A stretch of DNA of 64,000 nucleotides from Nitrosomonas sp. sh817 (GCF_030908545.1 NZ_CP133083.1:2489691-2553690), one strand, 5' to 3'; counted from the stretch's first letter, positions 28,405 through 38,672 are shown. A program made the numbers and translations. Notes: generated by a model from the letters alone, not told the origin.

Positions 28405-29577
28405 ATGAAAAACCGGCCGTTCTGGCACTTGCATTGCCTGATTTATATTGCGATTGCATTGAGTTGTTATACGCACGCGGTGCAGGCAGCGGATAACAAA
28501 GCGGCATCGTCCGATTTCATCGAACTGGCCGCAGTGATGCTGAGGGATGGCCATCACGACCGAGCGTTGCTGGCTTTGCAAAGCGTCGATCTCGCTAACA
28601 AGAAAACCGATCTGGCGCGGTTTTATACCTTGCAAGGATTGGCGTATCTGGGGTTGAACGACCTCGAAGCAGCCAGAGACAGCTTGCAGCAAGCGATCAA
28701 GAACGGGCAGCAGGATCGCTCGATTTTCATCTATCTGGCGCAAGCGCATTTTGGACTGAAAGATTACCGCAACACCGTGAATGCGATTGGCAAGGCGGGT
28801 GATTTAGTCAATAAAGACGCGATGCTGATCAGTTTGAAAGCGGAATCGCACTGGCATTTGCAGCAGCCGGATGCGGCGATCAGAGCTTTGAATGATGGTC
28901 AGCGGGCATTTCCATCCGATTTTCGCTTTCTGAAACGCAAGGTGTTTTATCTGGTCGAGCTGGGACTCTATCAGGAAGCCGTCCAACTGGGCCGGGACTT
29001 CTTGCGGCGCTCCAAAGCCAGTGCGGCTGATTACGTGGCTTTCGGCAATGCCTTGCGCTTGAGCGGCGAATTTCAGGAAGCGATCAATATTCTTGAAATT
29101 GCCCGGCTGCAATACCCGGATGACGAACTGGTCGCAAAACTGCTGGCGCACACTTATTTGGATCAGGGGCAATTGAATTCCGCAGCGTTTATTCTGGAAC
29201 AAGCGGCGTTGCTCAATCCAGCCTTGCAATCGGAAGCGGCGGAAATTTACCGGCGGGCCGGACGGCTTCATAAAGCGCTAACGTTGAATGAAAGTATTCT
29301 GGATCAGAAGGTGAAGCTTAAACAGCGGTTATCGATCTTGCTGGCGCTGAAGCAATTCGAGCGTGCCGCCAATATGGAAAGTAGCTTGTACCGCACCGGC
29401 CTATTGGAAGATCAAAGCGTCCGCTATGCGTTGGCATACGCGTTGTTTTCGACGCGGCGTTTTGCCGAAGTCAACAAACATCTCGATCATCTCAAGGATG
29501 CTGAATTGTTTCGCAAAGCGACCGAATTGCGCCGGTTGATGGAAGTCTGCAAAACCGAGCCTTGGCAGTGCACCTGA
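28405..29577 (+). CDS. Secreted TPR protein of the TonB operon
   Basis: The 390-residue protein has a signal peptide (cut near AVQA) and repeated helical pairs of TPR type over most of its length (for example LQGLAYLGLNDLEAARDSLQ and LAQAHFGLKDYRNTVNAIG). A TPR protein regularly closes DUF3450-TtpC-ExbBD-TonB2 operons; the role is not established but scaffolding in the periplasm is likely. The gap to tonB is nine bases. Confidence 0.85.
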   Translation: MKNRPFWHLHCLIYIAIALSCYTHAVQAADNKAASSDFIELAAVMLRDGHHDRALLALQSVDLANKKTDLARFYTLQGLAYLGLNDLEAARDSLQQAIKNGQQDRSIFIYLAQAHFGLKDYRNTVNAIGKAGDLVNKDAMLISLKAESHWHLQQPDAAIRALNDGQRAFPSDFRFLKRKVFYLVELGLYQEAVQLGRDFLRRSKASAADYVAFGNALRLSGEFQEAINILEIARLQYPDDELVAKLLAHTYLDQGQLNSAAFILEQAALLNPALQSEAAEIYRRAGRLHKALTLNESILDQKVKLKQRLSILLALKQFERAANMESSLYRTGLLEDQSVRYALAYALFSTRRFAEVNKHLDHLKDAELFRKATELRRLMEVCKTEPWQCT

Positions 29578-29693
29578 AGCAATAGGTCCTCATCCCGCCA
29601 TAACCAACTGCAATACGTTTGCAACATTTAAAAAATAAAATTTTATCTCCATCCGCGATGCAGTGAAGTTGGAGAGAGTGCTGATTACGCCGA

Positions 29694-32600
29694 ATGAATA
29701 CAAAATTAATAAAAATTTTCCGGATATGTTGTTTGCTCCTGGCTGTTTTATTCAATGGTTCAGCCTGGGGAAATGAAGAAAAAGCGGAATTCTCGCTACA
29801 TTTGTTTCAAAACGGTTTGCCGGTCGCCGATGCGGAGTTGCTGATTACCAGCGAATCTTTCGAGAAATCCAGCGCCATTTTGATATTCGAGTCAACGCCT
29901 TCTTCCTATGCCTGGAAACCCCCTGGCGATGCGCCGCTCAAAACCAATGACAGCGGCAGTCTGGCGGGAAAATTACCGCCGGGGCAATATCAATTTACGA
30001 TCCAGACAACCGATGGCCAGCAATTCACATTTGATATGCCGTTAAGCGCCGCTGAAAATGCGCAGATTCTGGTTACCTTTTATGCCGGCAAAAAAAAGCC
30101 GCTGCTCAATATCGAGAGCTCGGCAGCCGGTACGCTGGCCGGTACCGATGCCGCAGGTACTGTTGCGCGTGATCAGGGCGAAGGCGTGATTTCGGTGCAA
30201 GTGCTGTCGGTGGAAACGCAGAAGCCGCTCAAGGATGTGCAAGTATTTCTGAGCGGATTGAAAGAAAAACTTAGAACCGACGATCAGGGGCGCGTGACCG
30301 CGACCGTTCCGGCCGGAAGCTATAGCGTGTCGTTGCTGCATAGCGCCTACAGCAGCCAAACACAAGACGGTGTTCAAATCGCTGATAGTCAAACCACCGA
30401 ATTGAGCTTTAAATTAACGCCGGCTGGCGTGGAGTTAGCCGAATACGTGGTGCTGGAGCCGCATCTGGCCGGTACTATCGCTTCGATCATGGAAGAACAA
30501 CGCACCGCGACATCGGTGGCGACGGTACTCGGCGCGGAGCAGTTCAGCCGCAGTGGCGATGGCGATGTCGCCAGTGCGCTGCGGCGCGCATCCGGATTGA
30601 CGCTGGTCGGCGGGCAGTATATTTTCATTCGCGGTTTGGGTGAGCGTTTTTCAACCACCTTGGTCAACGGCGCGGCGATACCCAGTCCCGATCCGACCCG
30701 GCGCGTGGTGCCGCTGGATTTATTTCCGACTAATATCCTCGAAAGCGTAATGGTGCAAAAATCCTATTCGCCCGACCGGCCCGCGGAATTTGCCGGCGGT
30801 ACTTTGGAGATGCGTACACGTGGCATTCCCGATGCGTTCTTTTTTAACCTCAATTTGCAAGCGGGCGTCAATGACAACACCACTTTCCAGGATGGTTTGA
30901 CGTACAAAGGCGGCGGTCTCGATTTCACCAGCTTTGATGACGGCGCGCGGGCGCTGCCCGATTCGATTGCGGATGCGACAGCGGACGGGCGTCCGCTGCA
31001 GCAACAGACACCGTTTAATCCGCGTGGCGCTACGCCGGCGCAAATCGAGCGGTTCGGCGAGGATTTATCCGGCGTTTGGAATATCAATAAGCGCACGCGC
31101 GGACCGGATACCGGGATGCAAGCTTCGATGGGCGACCGGTTTACGTTTGGTGATTTTACCGTCGGCTATATCGGCGCGTTGGGCTGGAAGCAGGAATTCC
31201 GCAATCAAAATGAGATTAACCGCGAATTTGCCATTACCGACGGCGAACTGGTCAAGAAAACCGATTTCGATGTGAAGCGATCGCTCCGCGAGGTGCATGT
31301 AACGGCTTACGGCGGCACCGAATTGCAGTTCCGCGATACCCACAAGCTGTTCGCAAGAACCATGTTTTTGCGGCAAATGTTCGATGAAGCCCGGATCGAC
31401 CAAGGTTTTACCGATGCCGAAACGTTCGATATCCGCCGCAGCAAATTGAAGTTCTTCTCGAATGAATTATTGATGACGCAGGTTGGCGGCGAGCATCGCG
31501 CCGACTGGCTGAAAGATTTCACGCTGAATTGGTTGTTCACTGATGCCACCGCGAACCGCGTGGAGCCGAAGACGCGCGATTACCGCTTCGACGATACCGG
31601 CGGTGGCGGACGGTTTTCATTCTCGCGGCAAATCGACAGTAACCGCACCATGTATTCGAATCTGGTCGATCGTGATCAAAGCTGGCGCGTCGATGGCAAG
31701 TTGCCGCTGGAACCGAACTACAACCATAAAATCGCGTTGATCGGCGGGATGATTACGCAACAAAAAACCCGGGATTCGGAAATCCGCAGTTTCAATTTTT
31801 ATCCGGCCGGACCCGATGGGAGAAATAATGCGATACTCGGGCAATCGTCGCTGGAAAGTATCCTCAATCGCAACTATATCGGTCCGAACGGATTTCAGTT
31901 GCGCGAAGGCACGCGCGCCAGCGACAGCTACAATGCTTCGCAAAGCTTGCTGTCGTATTACGGTAAACTGGATTGGACGTTCTACGACCGTCTGAATATT
32001 TCGGGCGGTTTGCGCTGGGAGGATAACAATCAAAAGGTCAATACTTTCACCGGTTCGGGTAACGCGTTGACCCCGACGGTGGCGGGACTCAATCGTATCG
32101 ACATGCTGCCTTCGATAACTACAACCCTGTTTATTTCGGATAAGCAGCAGCTGCGCGCCGGGTTCAGTCAATCCTTGTCGCGTCCGGATTTCCGTGAATT
32201 ATCCGTGGCGCCGTTCACCGATATGAATATCAATCAGGAAGTCATCGGCAATCCGAACTTGAAGCAGACCAGCATTACCAATTGGGATGCGCGCTGGGAA
32301 TATTATTTGTCGCCGAGCGAAAATATCTTTGCCGGTTTCTTCTGGAAAGATTTGACCAACCCGATCGAACTGGTGACGCAGGTTGGTTCCGGCGTGCTCA
32401 ATACTTATCAGAATACCGACAAAGCCAATCTCTATGGTTTTGAACTTGAGTTGCTGAAAAAACTCGACGATGTGCATCCGTTGCTGCAGAATTTTTACGT
32501 CGGCGGCAATTACACCTGGTCGAAATCGAATGTCAAATTAAGCCAGGAAAATCTGGCTTCGTTGTCGACCCCCGAGCGGCCGTTGCAAGGTCACTCGTCG

Positions 32601-32903
32601 CACATCGTCAATTTCCAATTCGGTTATGACAATCCGGCAACCAAAACGCAAGCCACGCTGCTCTACAACGTCGCCAGCAAGCGCATCGTATCCGCGGGAT
32701 TGCTGGGAACGCCGGATAAATACGAACAACCGTTTCATCAGCTCGATTTTGTGATCAGCCAGCATTTGTACAAACGGCTATCCGGTCAATTGACGATGCA
32801 GAATCTGTTGGACGATGACGTGCTCATCATGCAAGGCGACGAAATCAGCCGCCAGTTCCGCCGCGGACGTTTCTTCAACTTGAGCGTGCGTTTGGCGTAT
32901 TGA
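29694..32903 (+). CDS. TonB-dependent receptor with N-terminal carboxypeptidase-like domains (Oar type)
   Basis: The 1069-residue outer-membrane protein starts with a signal peptide ending near GSAWG. Two Ig-like extension domains follow; the second (about 160-230) is of the carboxypeptidase-regulatory type with GRVTATVPAGSYSVSLLH. The plug (about 265-375) shows GQYIFIRGLGERFSTTLVNG, and a beta-barrel ends in the aromatic motif NLSVRLAY. The substrate is unknown. It follows the TonB operon by 116 bp on the same strand without a clear terminator and is probably served by it. The Pho-box-like site ahead of the operon suggests a phosphorus-containing substrate. Confidence 0.9.
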   Translation: MNTKLIKIFRICCLLLAVLFNGSAWGNEEKAEFSLHLFQNGLPVADAELLITSESFEKSSAILIFESTPSSYAWKPPGDAPLKTNDSGSLAGKLPPGQYQFTIQTTDGQQFTFDMPLSAAENAQILVTFYAGKKKPLLNIESSAAGTLAGTDAAGTVARDQGEGVISVQVLSVETQKPLKDVQVFLSGLKEKLRTDDQGRVTATVPAGSYSVSLLHSAYSSQTQDGVQIADSQTTELSFKLTPAGVELAEYVVLEPHLAGTIASIMEEQRTATSVATVLGAEQFSRSGDGDVASALRRASGLTLVGGQYIFIRGLGERFSTTLVNGAAIPSPDPTRRVVPLDLFPTNILESVMVQKSYSPDRPAEFAGGTLEMRTRGIPDAFFFNLNLQAGVNDNTTFQDGLTYKGGGLDFTSFDDGARALPDSIADATADGRPLQQQTPFNPRGATPAQIERFGEDLSGVWNINKRTRGPDTGMQASMGDRFTFGDFTVGYIGALGWKQEFRNQNEINREFAITDGELVKKTDFDVKRSLREVHVTAYGGTELQFRDTHKLFARTMFLRQMFDEARIDQGFTDAETFDIRRSKLKFFSNELLMTQVGGEHRADWLKDFTLNWLFTDATANRVEPKTRDYRFDDTGGGGRFSFSRQIDSNRTMYSNLVDRDQSWRVDGKLPLEPNYNHKIALIGGMITQQKTRDSEIRSFNFYPAGPDGRNNAILGQSSLESILNRNYIGPNGFQLREGTRASDSYNASQSLLSYYGKLDWTFYDRLNISGGLRWEDNNQKVNTFTGSGNALTPTVAGLNRIDMLPSITTTLFISDKQQLRAGFSQSLSRPDFRELSVAPFTDMNINQEVIGNPNLKQTSITNWDARWEYYLSPSENIFAGFFWKDLTNPIELVTQVGSGVLNTYQNTDKANLYGFELELLKKLDDVHPLLQNFYVGGNYTWSKSNVKLSQENLASLSTPERPLQGHSSHIVNFQFGYDNPATKTQATLLYNVASKRIVSAGLLGTPDKYEQPFHQLDFVISQHLYKRLSGQLTMQNLLDDDVLIMQGDEISRQFRRGRFFNLSVRLAY

Positions 32904-32905
32904 TC

Positions 32906-32932
32906 AGGAAAAAGCGGGAACGACCTTTTCCT
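32906..32932. terminator. Possible bidirectional terminator
   Basis: AGGAAAA and TTTTCCT form a 7-bp stem with a 13-nt loop directly after the receptor stop, between convergent genes; TTATTTTG follows on the plus strand. The stem is AT-rich, so confidence is modest. Confidence 0.45.
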
Positions 32933-32947
32933 TATTTTGAATAACGG

Positions 32948-34348
32948 TTACTGCTGCAAGGGGACCTTGAGTGTGAAACAGGTCGGTTTCTTGCGGTGAA
33001 TTGTCAGTTCCGCCGAAATCTGCTCGCTGAGCAGTTGAACCAGTTGCAGACCCAGCGATGTCGTGTTTTCAATATCCAAATCGCGGGGAATGCCAACCCC
33101 GTTGTCGCTCACGCTTACCAGCAGTTGTCCGGGCGTTTGCAGCTTCAGGTAGATTTTGATTTTTCCTTTGCGGTCGCAGGGAAACGCATATTTCATCGCA
33201 TTGGTGCAAAGTTCGTTCAAAATCAACGCAAGCGGAATACTGATATCAATCGGTAAATGAACCTGATCGGCATTGATCGCTATGGCGGTTTTTTCAGCAT
33301 CCAATGCATACGAAATCGACAAATTGTCTGTCAGTAATTGGATGAAACTGGAAAAATCGATGCGAGAGAAGTCGAGCGACTCGTATAGAATCTGGTGGAT
33401 CAAGGCCATTGATTTTACCCGGTTTTGACTTTCTTTCAGAACGGATACGGTTGTTTCGTCCGGTAACTTTTCAGACTGCATGCCGAGCAAGCTGTCGATA
33501 ATTTGCAGGTTGTTTTTGACCCGGTGATGAATTTCCGACAGCAATATTTCTTTTTCCTTGAGCGCTGACTTGAGCAGTGCTTCCTGTTGCTTGCGTTCAG
33601 TGATATCGATGACCGATGCGAGCACCATCCTTCCTCTGGGTGTTTGAATCGGATTGAGACCGACCTCAACCGGAAATTCCTTGCCGTTTTTATCTAAACC
33701 GTACAAATCACGGCCGTGACCCATGGCCCGTGCGCTGGGGTTTTTCAGGTATTCACTTCGTAATTCAGGGTGATGTGCGCGGTGTGCGACAGGAATCAAG
33801 ATTTCGATCGATTGCCCGAGTAATTCCTGCCGCTTATAGCCGAAAAGTTCTTCCGTGGTGGAATTAACCAAGATGATTTTTCCCTGTTGATCGGTCATGA
33901 CCATGCCGTTCGGAGAAGCCTCGACCGCCAGCAATATCATTTCTTCAGCATGCTTGCGATCGGTAATGTCGACGATCGCCGCCAGCACAAACGTACCGTC
34001 CCGCTCGGTTTTAACCGGATTCAATCCGACTTCGATCGGAAACTCTTGGCCATTTTTATGCAAGCCGTAGAGATCTCTGCCGTGACCCATCGCACGCGTC
34101 TGCGATTCGTTGAGATACGCTTGCCGGTAATCCGGATGATTGTGACGGAGACGTTCGGGAATCAGCTTCTCCACTGAATGACCGATCAACTCCTGCCGTG
34201 TATAACCAAACAGCTTTTCCGTTGCGGAATTCACCATGACAATCTTGCCGCCGGAATCGGTCATAATCATACCGTTGGGTGATGCTTCCACGGCGAGAAG
34301 CATGATTTCCCCGGTATTGCTGAAGTTTCCGAATCGGGTTGATGGCAT
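32948..34348 (-). CDS. PAS-PAS sensor histidine kinase (HisKA_2 type)
   Basis: The 466-residue soluble kinase carries two PAS domains (about 13-130 and 137-255) that are near copies of each other. Each has LLAVEASPNGM, then VNS.TE.LFGY, RAMGHGRDLYGL and FP.EVGLNP. A HisKA_2 dimerisation domain follows with LLSEIHHRVKNNLQIIDSLL (phospho-acceptor His) and then a HATPase with LILNELCTNAMKYAF and SVSDNGVGIP. No membrane helix is seen. It follows the response regulator gene by 29 bp in the same direction and probably pairs with it. Confidence 0.9.
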   Translation of the reverse strand: MPSTRFGNFSNTGEIMLLAVEASPNGMIMTDSGGKIVMVNSATEKLFGYTRQELIGHSVEKLIPERLRHNHPDYRQAYLNESQTRAMGHGRDLYGLHKNGQEFPIEVGLNPVKTERDGTFVLAAIVDITDRKHAEEMILLAVEASPNGMVMTDQQGKIILVNSTTEELFGYKRQELLGQSIEILIPVAHRAHHPELRSEYLKNPSARAMGHGRDLYGLDKNGKEFPVEVGLNPIQTPRGRMVLASVIDITERKQQEALLKSALKEKEILLSEIHHRVKNNLQIIDSLLGMQSEKLPDETTVSVLKESQNRVKSMALIHQILYESLDFSRIDFSSFIQLLTDNLSISYALDAEKTAIAINADQVHLPIDISIPLALILNELCTNAMKYAFPCDRKGKIKIYLKLQTPGQLLVSVSDNGVGIPRDLDIENTTSLGLQLVQLLSEQISAELTIHRKKPTCFTLKVPLQQ

Positions 34349-34377
34349 TTTAGCTCACTGTTTCTGAAGGGTTAATG

Positions 34378-36816
34378 TTAGAAATTAAAAGCATCGATCC
34401 GATCTGGAAGTTTGCGGATCAAATAGGGAATCTGTTCTGCGGGAACCGGTTTACTGAGCAAGTAACCTTGCAACTCATGGCACCCAAGATTGCCGAGAAA
34501 AAAGGCTTGATCGTATGTTTCGATTCCTTCCGCAGTCACTTGCAGATTGAGTTTCTGAGCCATCGCCAGAATTGCAGCGGCAATGGCGCAATCGTTGCTG
34601 TCATGCGGGATGCCTTTGACAAAACTTTGATCGATTTTCAATCGCCGTATTGGCAGATTCTTCAGCGAACTCAAACAGGAATAGCCGGTGCCGAAGTCGT
34701 CGATGGATATCGGTATGCCCAGGTTTTCCAGTTGCTCCAGATTCGAGATATAAATTATTTCGTTCTGCAAGCAGGATTCCGTAACTTCCAGTTCCAACAA
34801 GTGCGCCGGTATTTCGTGCTGTTCTAATAAATCCGCGATCAACTGTTGCAAATGCTTATCTGCCAATTGGCGGATCGAAATATTCACGGCAATGCGAAGA
34901 TCGTTGAGACCTTTGGCGTGCCATTGCCGGAGTTGTTTGCAAGCTTCCACCAGAATCCAATTACCGATTTCGACAATCAACCGGCTGGTTTCGGCGACTG
35001 GAATGATTTCAGCAGGAGACAACAAGCCTTTGACGGGGTGCTGCCAGCGGATCAAAGCTTCGACGCCGGTGATGCGCCGCTGCGAAAAAGAGAACTGCGG
35101 CTGATAGTGCAGCACAAACTCATTTTTAATCAGCGCATGATGCAATTCTCTTTCCCGGGTTAAATAATGAACTGCTTTCTGCGTCAGCGACGGGTGATAA
35201 AAAGCATAATTGTTGCGGCCTTTATTTTTGGCCTCATACATTGCAGTATCGGACATTTGCACCAGATCGTCGTGATGTTTCGAATGATCCGGATAAACGC
35301 TGATGCCGATGCTGCACGACAGCACGATTTCCATGTTGTTGATAACAACCGGTTGCGATAAGCAGTCGAGGAGCTTTTCAGCGACTTTTATCAGCGCTTC
35401 GTTCGACTCGACACTCGGCGCGATCACGATAAACTCATCACCTCCCAATCTGCCCAGGGTATCGCTCTGCCGCAAGACCGCGGCCATGCGATGGGCGGCG
35501 GAGCAAAGCACCGAATCACCGTGGGCATGACCCAGGGTGTCATTGACTCGCTTGAAATTATCGAGATCGATGAACAACACACCGAGCATCGAAGCATCGC
35601 GTGTTGCCTTTGTGAGCGCCAGCTGCAACCGGTCCATGATCAACATCCGGTTTGGAAGCTTGGTCAGGCTATCGTAGTAAGCCAAAGACGATAGTTGTTC
35701 CTGGGCTTCGCGAATAACCGTGATGTCCGAAATCATGACCACATACTGTTGCTCTTCGTTGACTTTTGCCGGGATGAGTCCGATGGTTAACCAGGCATAC
35801 ATCGTTTCCTTACTTCGTTTGAAAGTCGAGATCTCACCGCACCAGTGGTCATGCCGATCGACATGTTGCCAAATCTCCTCATACTGACTATCACCCAAGG
35901 CATGATTGGTCAAGAACGGTAATTCTTTGTTTTTGAGGTGATGCGGCTTAAATTGAGTAATGCTGTAAAAGGCGTCGTTGGCGCAACTGAATTGACGACT
36001 CTTGTTCAGTATCACGATACCTTCCGCAGCGTACCTGAACACGGTTGCCGCCTGCGCCAGCCGGTCTTTGGTAAGCCGGCTTTCAGTCGTTTCTTGCAAG
36101 ACGCCGACAATCTGGCTTACTGCCGCATCGCTGGTTGCAAATGCCTTGCCGTACAGCTTATACCAGAGGGTTTTATTGCTATCCGCATGAACGCGAAACT
36201 CAATTTCGCCTGCTGAGCCTTTTTTGTTGCGTAGCTTGTCGATGAAATCGACTACCCTTTGTTTATCGCTGTCATCAATCGTGAAAAAGAAATCTTGCCA
36301 GTTTGATATCGGCTCGATATTTCCATTAGGTCTCTTGCTCATAAAAATTTCGTGCGAATTTTTGACTTCCCAAGTTCCTAATCGCGCGGCTTCCAATGCA
36401 AGACGGAAATGCTCTTCACTCTTTTTCAATTGAAAATCGTTTTCAAAGCGCTCGATGCTGACCTGGATGATGATGTGTAATTCCCGGTCGGAAAAAGGTT
36501 TGAGTAAATAGCCGTAAGGTTTGGTTGTTTTTGCGCGGGTTACGGTTTTTTCCTCGGAATAAGCCGTCAAATAAATGATTGGAATGCTATGAATTTTTTG
36601 TAATTGGCTGGCGACCTCAATGCCGTCCATGTCTCCTTGGATATGAATATCCATCAGCACAATATTGGGAAGTTCCTGATCGACCAGCGCCAATGCTTTT
36701 TCACCGCTGGCGGCCATGCCGGTAACTTGATAGCCTAGTTTGGTCAGCCGTCTCTTCAAGTCCAGCGCAACAATTTTTTCATCTTCCACAATCAGGATCT
36801 TGATGTTTCCACTCAT
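34378..36816 (-). CDS. Response regulator with PAS, GGDEF and EAL domains
   Basis: The 812-residue protein has a receiver domain (residues 1-125; LMDIHIQGDMDG bears the phospho-Asp and YLLKPFSDREL the Lys) and two PAS-like domains. A GGDEF domain has the intact motif GRLGGDEFIVIA, and a C-terminal EAL domain has the intact motif GVEALIRWQHP plus SIDDFGTGYSCLSSL. It could make or degrade c-di-GMP; both sites look competent. The ATG at 36816 is preceded by AAAGGGCGG. It heads a two-gene signalling operon with the HisKA_2 kinase. Confidence 0.9.
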   Translation of the reverse strand: MSGNIKILIVEDEKIVALDLKRRLTKLGYQVTGMAASGEKALALVDQELPNIVLMDIHIQGDMDGIEVASQLQKIHSIPIIYLTAYSEEKTVTRAKTTKPYGYLLKPFSDRELHIIIQVSIERFENDFQLKKSEEHFRLALEAARLGTWEVKNSHEIFMSKRPNGNIEPISNWQDFFFTIDDSDKQRVVDFIDKLRNKKGSAGEIEFRVHADSNKTLWYKLYGKAFATSDAAVSQIVGVLQETTESRLTKDRLAQAATVFRYAAEGIVILNKSRQFSCANDAFYSITQFKPHHLKNKELPFLTNHALGDSQYEEIWQHVDRHDHWCGEISTFKRSKETMYAWLTIGLIPAKVNEEQQYVVMISDITVIREAQEQLSSLAYYDSLTKLPNRMLIMDRLQLALTKATRDASMLGVLFIDLDNFKRVNDTLGHAHGDSVLCSAAHRMAAVLRQSDTLGRLGGDEFIVIAPSVESNEALIKVAEKLLDCLSQPVVINNMEIVLSCSIGISVYPDHSKHHDDLVQMSDTAMYEAKNKGRNNYAFYHPSLTQKAVHYLTRERELHHALIKNEFVLHYQPQFSFSQRRITGVEALIRWQHPVKGLLSPAEIIPVAETSRLIVEIGNWILVEACKQLRQWHAKGLNDLRIAVNISIRQLADKHLQQLIADLLEQHEIPAHLLELEVTESCLQNEIIYISNLEQLENLGIPISIDDFGTGYSCLSSLKNLPIRRLKIDQSFVKGIPHDSNDCAIAAAILAMAQKLNLQVTAEGIETYDQAFFLGNLGCHELQGYLLSKPVPAEQIPYLIRKLPDRIDAFNF

Positions 36817-37279
36817 GGTTGCCGCCCTTTCTTTAGTGGGAATTCCTATTGGCCGGGTAGCCAACAGCGAATACTTAACAAATTAACAAAATATTGAATA
36901 AATGAAAATCAGCGATCTCTTATAGTAATTTTCTTACATCGAAGTTGATTGCGGCGCTGCTAGCAGGTAGTAATGAGAAACAAACGAGTGCGGTGTGAAT
37001 TGTCCATGCAGTAACAGCATCAGCGATGTGCATCGGCGTTTATTTTCGGCGTTAATCGCGCCTGCCCACTTTTCAGGATAGCGAATAACCTGCACAATCC
37101 GCGATTATTGGTAACATCTTCACCGATCGGACAACAATCCAACGAATCAGTCGAGCTTTTTATGGTGTATCTTAACGAACCGTTAACGTTTGTTTTTTCA
37201 AAAAACTTTTTTAGCCGCGCTTGTCTGCTTGGCGGTGAACGCTGGATCACTGCCGGTTTTCTGCGGGAGCCTGTTTGAT
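36817..37279. other. Gene-free stretch between divergent genes
   Basis: About 460 bp separate the regulator from the BASS transporter. I see no tRNA, repeat or convincing ORF. Promoters for both divergent genes must lie here. A weak minus-strand frame near 37020-37355 has no start signal or family pattern. Confidence 0.4.
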
Positions 37280-38215
37280 ATGCTGCAAAAACTGACATTG
37301 TTGTTCCCGCTTTGGATGATTCTGATCTGTGCGACAGCGTTGATTTGGCCGGCATGGTGGACGTTTACGAATCAAGGCGTCATCGTGGTGCTGATTCTGG
37401 GTTTTGTCATGCTGTGCATGGGATTGACGCTTACTATCAACGACTTCCGCGGTGTTGTCCGCATGCCGAGAGCGGTGGCAATCGGTTTTGCCGCGCAGTT
37501 TTCCATCATGCCGCTGCTCGCTTGGGGAATCGCTTATTTACTGGAACTGCCGGATTATTTTGCGGTTGGTTTGATTCTGGTGGGTTGTTGTCCCGGCGGG
37601 ACGGCTTCGAATTTGGTGTCGTACATCGCCAAAGCGGATGTTGCGCTGTCGGTGGTGATGACGGTCTGTTCCACACTGGCTGCGGTAGTATTGACGCCGC
37701 TGCTGACGCAATTGTTCGCGGGTGCATTGGTGCCGGTCGATACCTGGATGCTGTTCAAGCAAACCATCCAAGTCGTGATCGTGCCGATCGCGCTGGGGTT
37801 GTTGTTGAACCGCTGGCTGCCGGGGCTGGTGCAATGCGTGCTGCCGGTCGCGCCGCTGCTGTCGGTCTTTGGCGTGTGCGTTATCTGCGCTATTGTATTT
37901 GCCGCCAACGCTGAGTCTATTTTGGTTCATGGCGCCGACTTGCTGCTGGCAACGCTGATGCTGCATGGCGGCGGCTTTTTAATCGGCTACCATTTCGCAA
38001 AATTTTTAGGCTGCCCGGTACGCAGCGCTCGCACGATTGCAGTTGAAGTCGGTATGCAAAATTCCGGTTTATCGATCGTGCTGGCTAAGCAAGCATTTCC
38101 GATGTTGCCCTTGGCGCCGGTGGCGGGCGCGGTATCGGCGGTGATGCATTCGCTGATCGGCAGTTTATTGGCGGTTTTATGGCGATTACGGCCTGCCGTT
38201 TCTGATCGAAGTTAA
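37280..38215 (+). CDS. Bile acid:sodium symporter (BASS) family transporter
   Basis: The 311-residue inner-membrane protein has about nine to ten helices. It shows the family sites VLGFVMLCMGLTLTINDF and VGCCPGGTASNLVSYIAKAD, and the second-half EVGMQNSGLSIVLAKQAF, which together form the Na+ and substrate sites. Bacterial members carry organic anions such as pantoate or other carboxylates; the substrate here is unknown. I start at 37280 because GGGAG precedes it and the family begins at this point. Confidence 0.88.
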   Translation: MLQKLTLLFPLWMILICATALIWPAWWTFTNQGVIVVLILGFVMLCMGLTLTINDFRGVVRMPRAVAIGFAAQFSIMPLLAWGIAYLLELPDYFAVGLILVGCCPGGTASNLVSYIAKADVALSVVMTVCSTLAAVVLTPLLTQLFAGALVPVDTWMLFKQTIQVVIVPIALGLLLNRWLPGLVQCVLPVAPLLSVFGVCVICAIVFAANAESILVHGADLLLATLMLHGGGFLIGYHFAKFLGCPVRSARTIAVEVGMQNSGLSIVLAKQAFPMLPLAPVAGAVSAVMHSLIGSLLAVLWRLRPAVSDRS

Positions 38216-38384
38216 CCAGTAAAGAGGAATGTTCGATGCTTCTCCCGGAGATACGAACACAATCCTCTGTGAATAACGGGCTTCCTTGTTGGTTCAGCGT
38301 GTATTAATTGGGCCCGGACTATGTTGTTTGCAGCCATGACGCAACGGCTGTTCAACAACATCGTCAATCAACAAGGGGTTCATC

Positions 38385-38663
38385 ATGAAAAAGCTTGTTA
38401 TTATCGTTATCGCGGTTTTACTGTTATGCGGTTTCCGCGCGCCAAACGGCAATATTATTTCCAAAGGCGATTTGGCCGACAAGCTGATCGTCAATATGGG
38501 CGAGCCGCATCAAAAAACCGATCTAGGGATGATTCAAACCCGGGCTTTTGGCGGAATTGCCTATATCAAACGCGAAGTATGGTTCTATAGAATCGACGAT
38601 TACAACTATCGCTTCGTGATCGAGAACGGTCAAATCGTTGCCGATCATTGGTCGCGCTTCTGA
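38385..38663 (+). CDS. DUF2845-like small exported protein
   Basis: The 92-residue protein has a signal peptide or lipoprotein-like N-terminus (MKKLVIIVIAVLLLCGF). The short DUF2845 pattern follows, with ISKGDLADKLIVNMGEPHQK and the WFYRIDDYNYRFVIENGQIV ending. This fold resembles BamE/SmpA-like domains. Its function is unknown. It stands alone upstream of the beta-helix gene. Confidence 0.65.
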   Translation: MKKLVIIVIAVLLLCGFRAPNGNIISKGDLADKLIVNMGEPHQKTDLGMIQTRAFGGIAYIKREVWFYRIDDYNYRFVIENGQIVADHWSRF

Positions 38664-38672
38664 GCGGGTCGG

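Noticed and set aside
29578..29693. Fur box or separate promoter ahead of the TonB receptor
   Set aside because: The stretch is AT-rich, but no Fur-type palindrome and no third Pho-like heptamer pair is visible.
37020..37355. A 111-residue minus-strand ORF ahead of the BASS gene
   Set aside because: It overlaps the transporter start, lacks a start signal and shows no family pattern.
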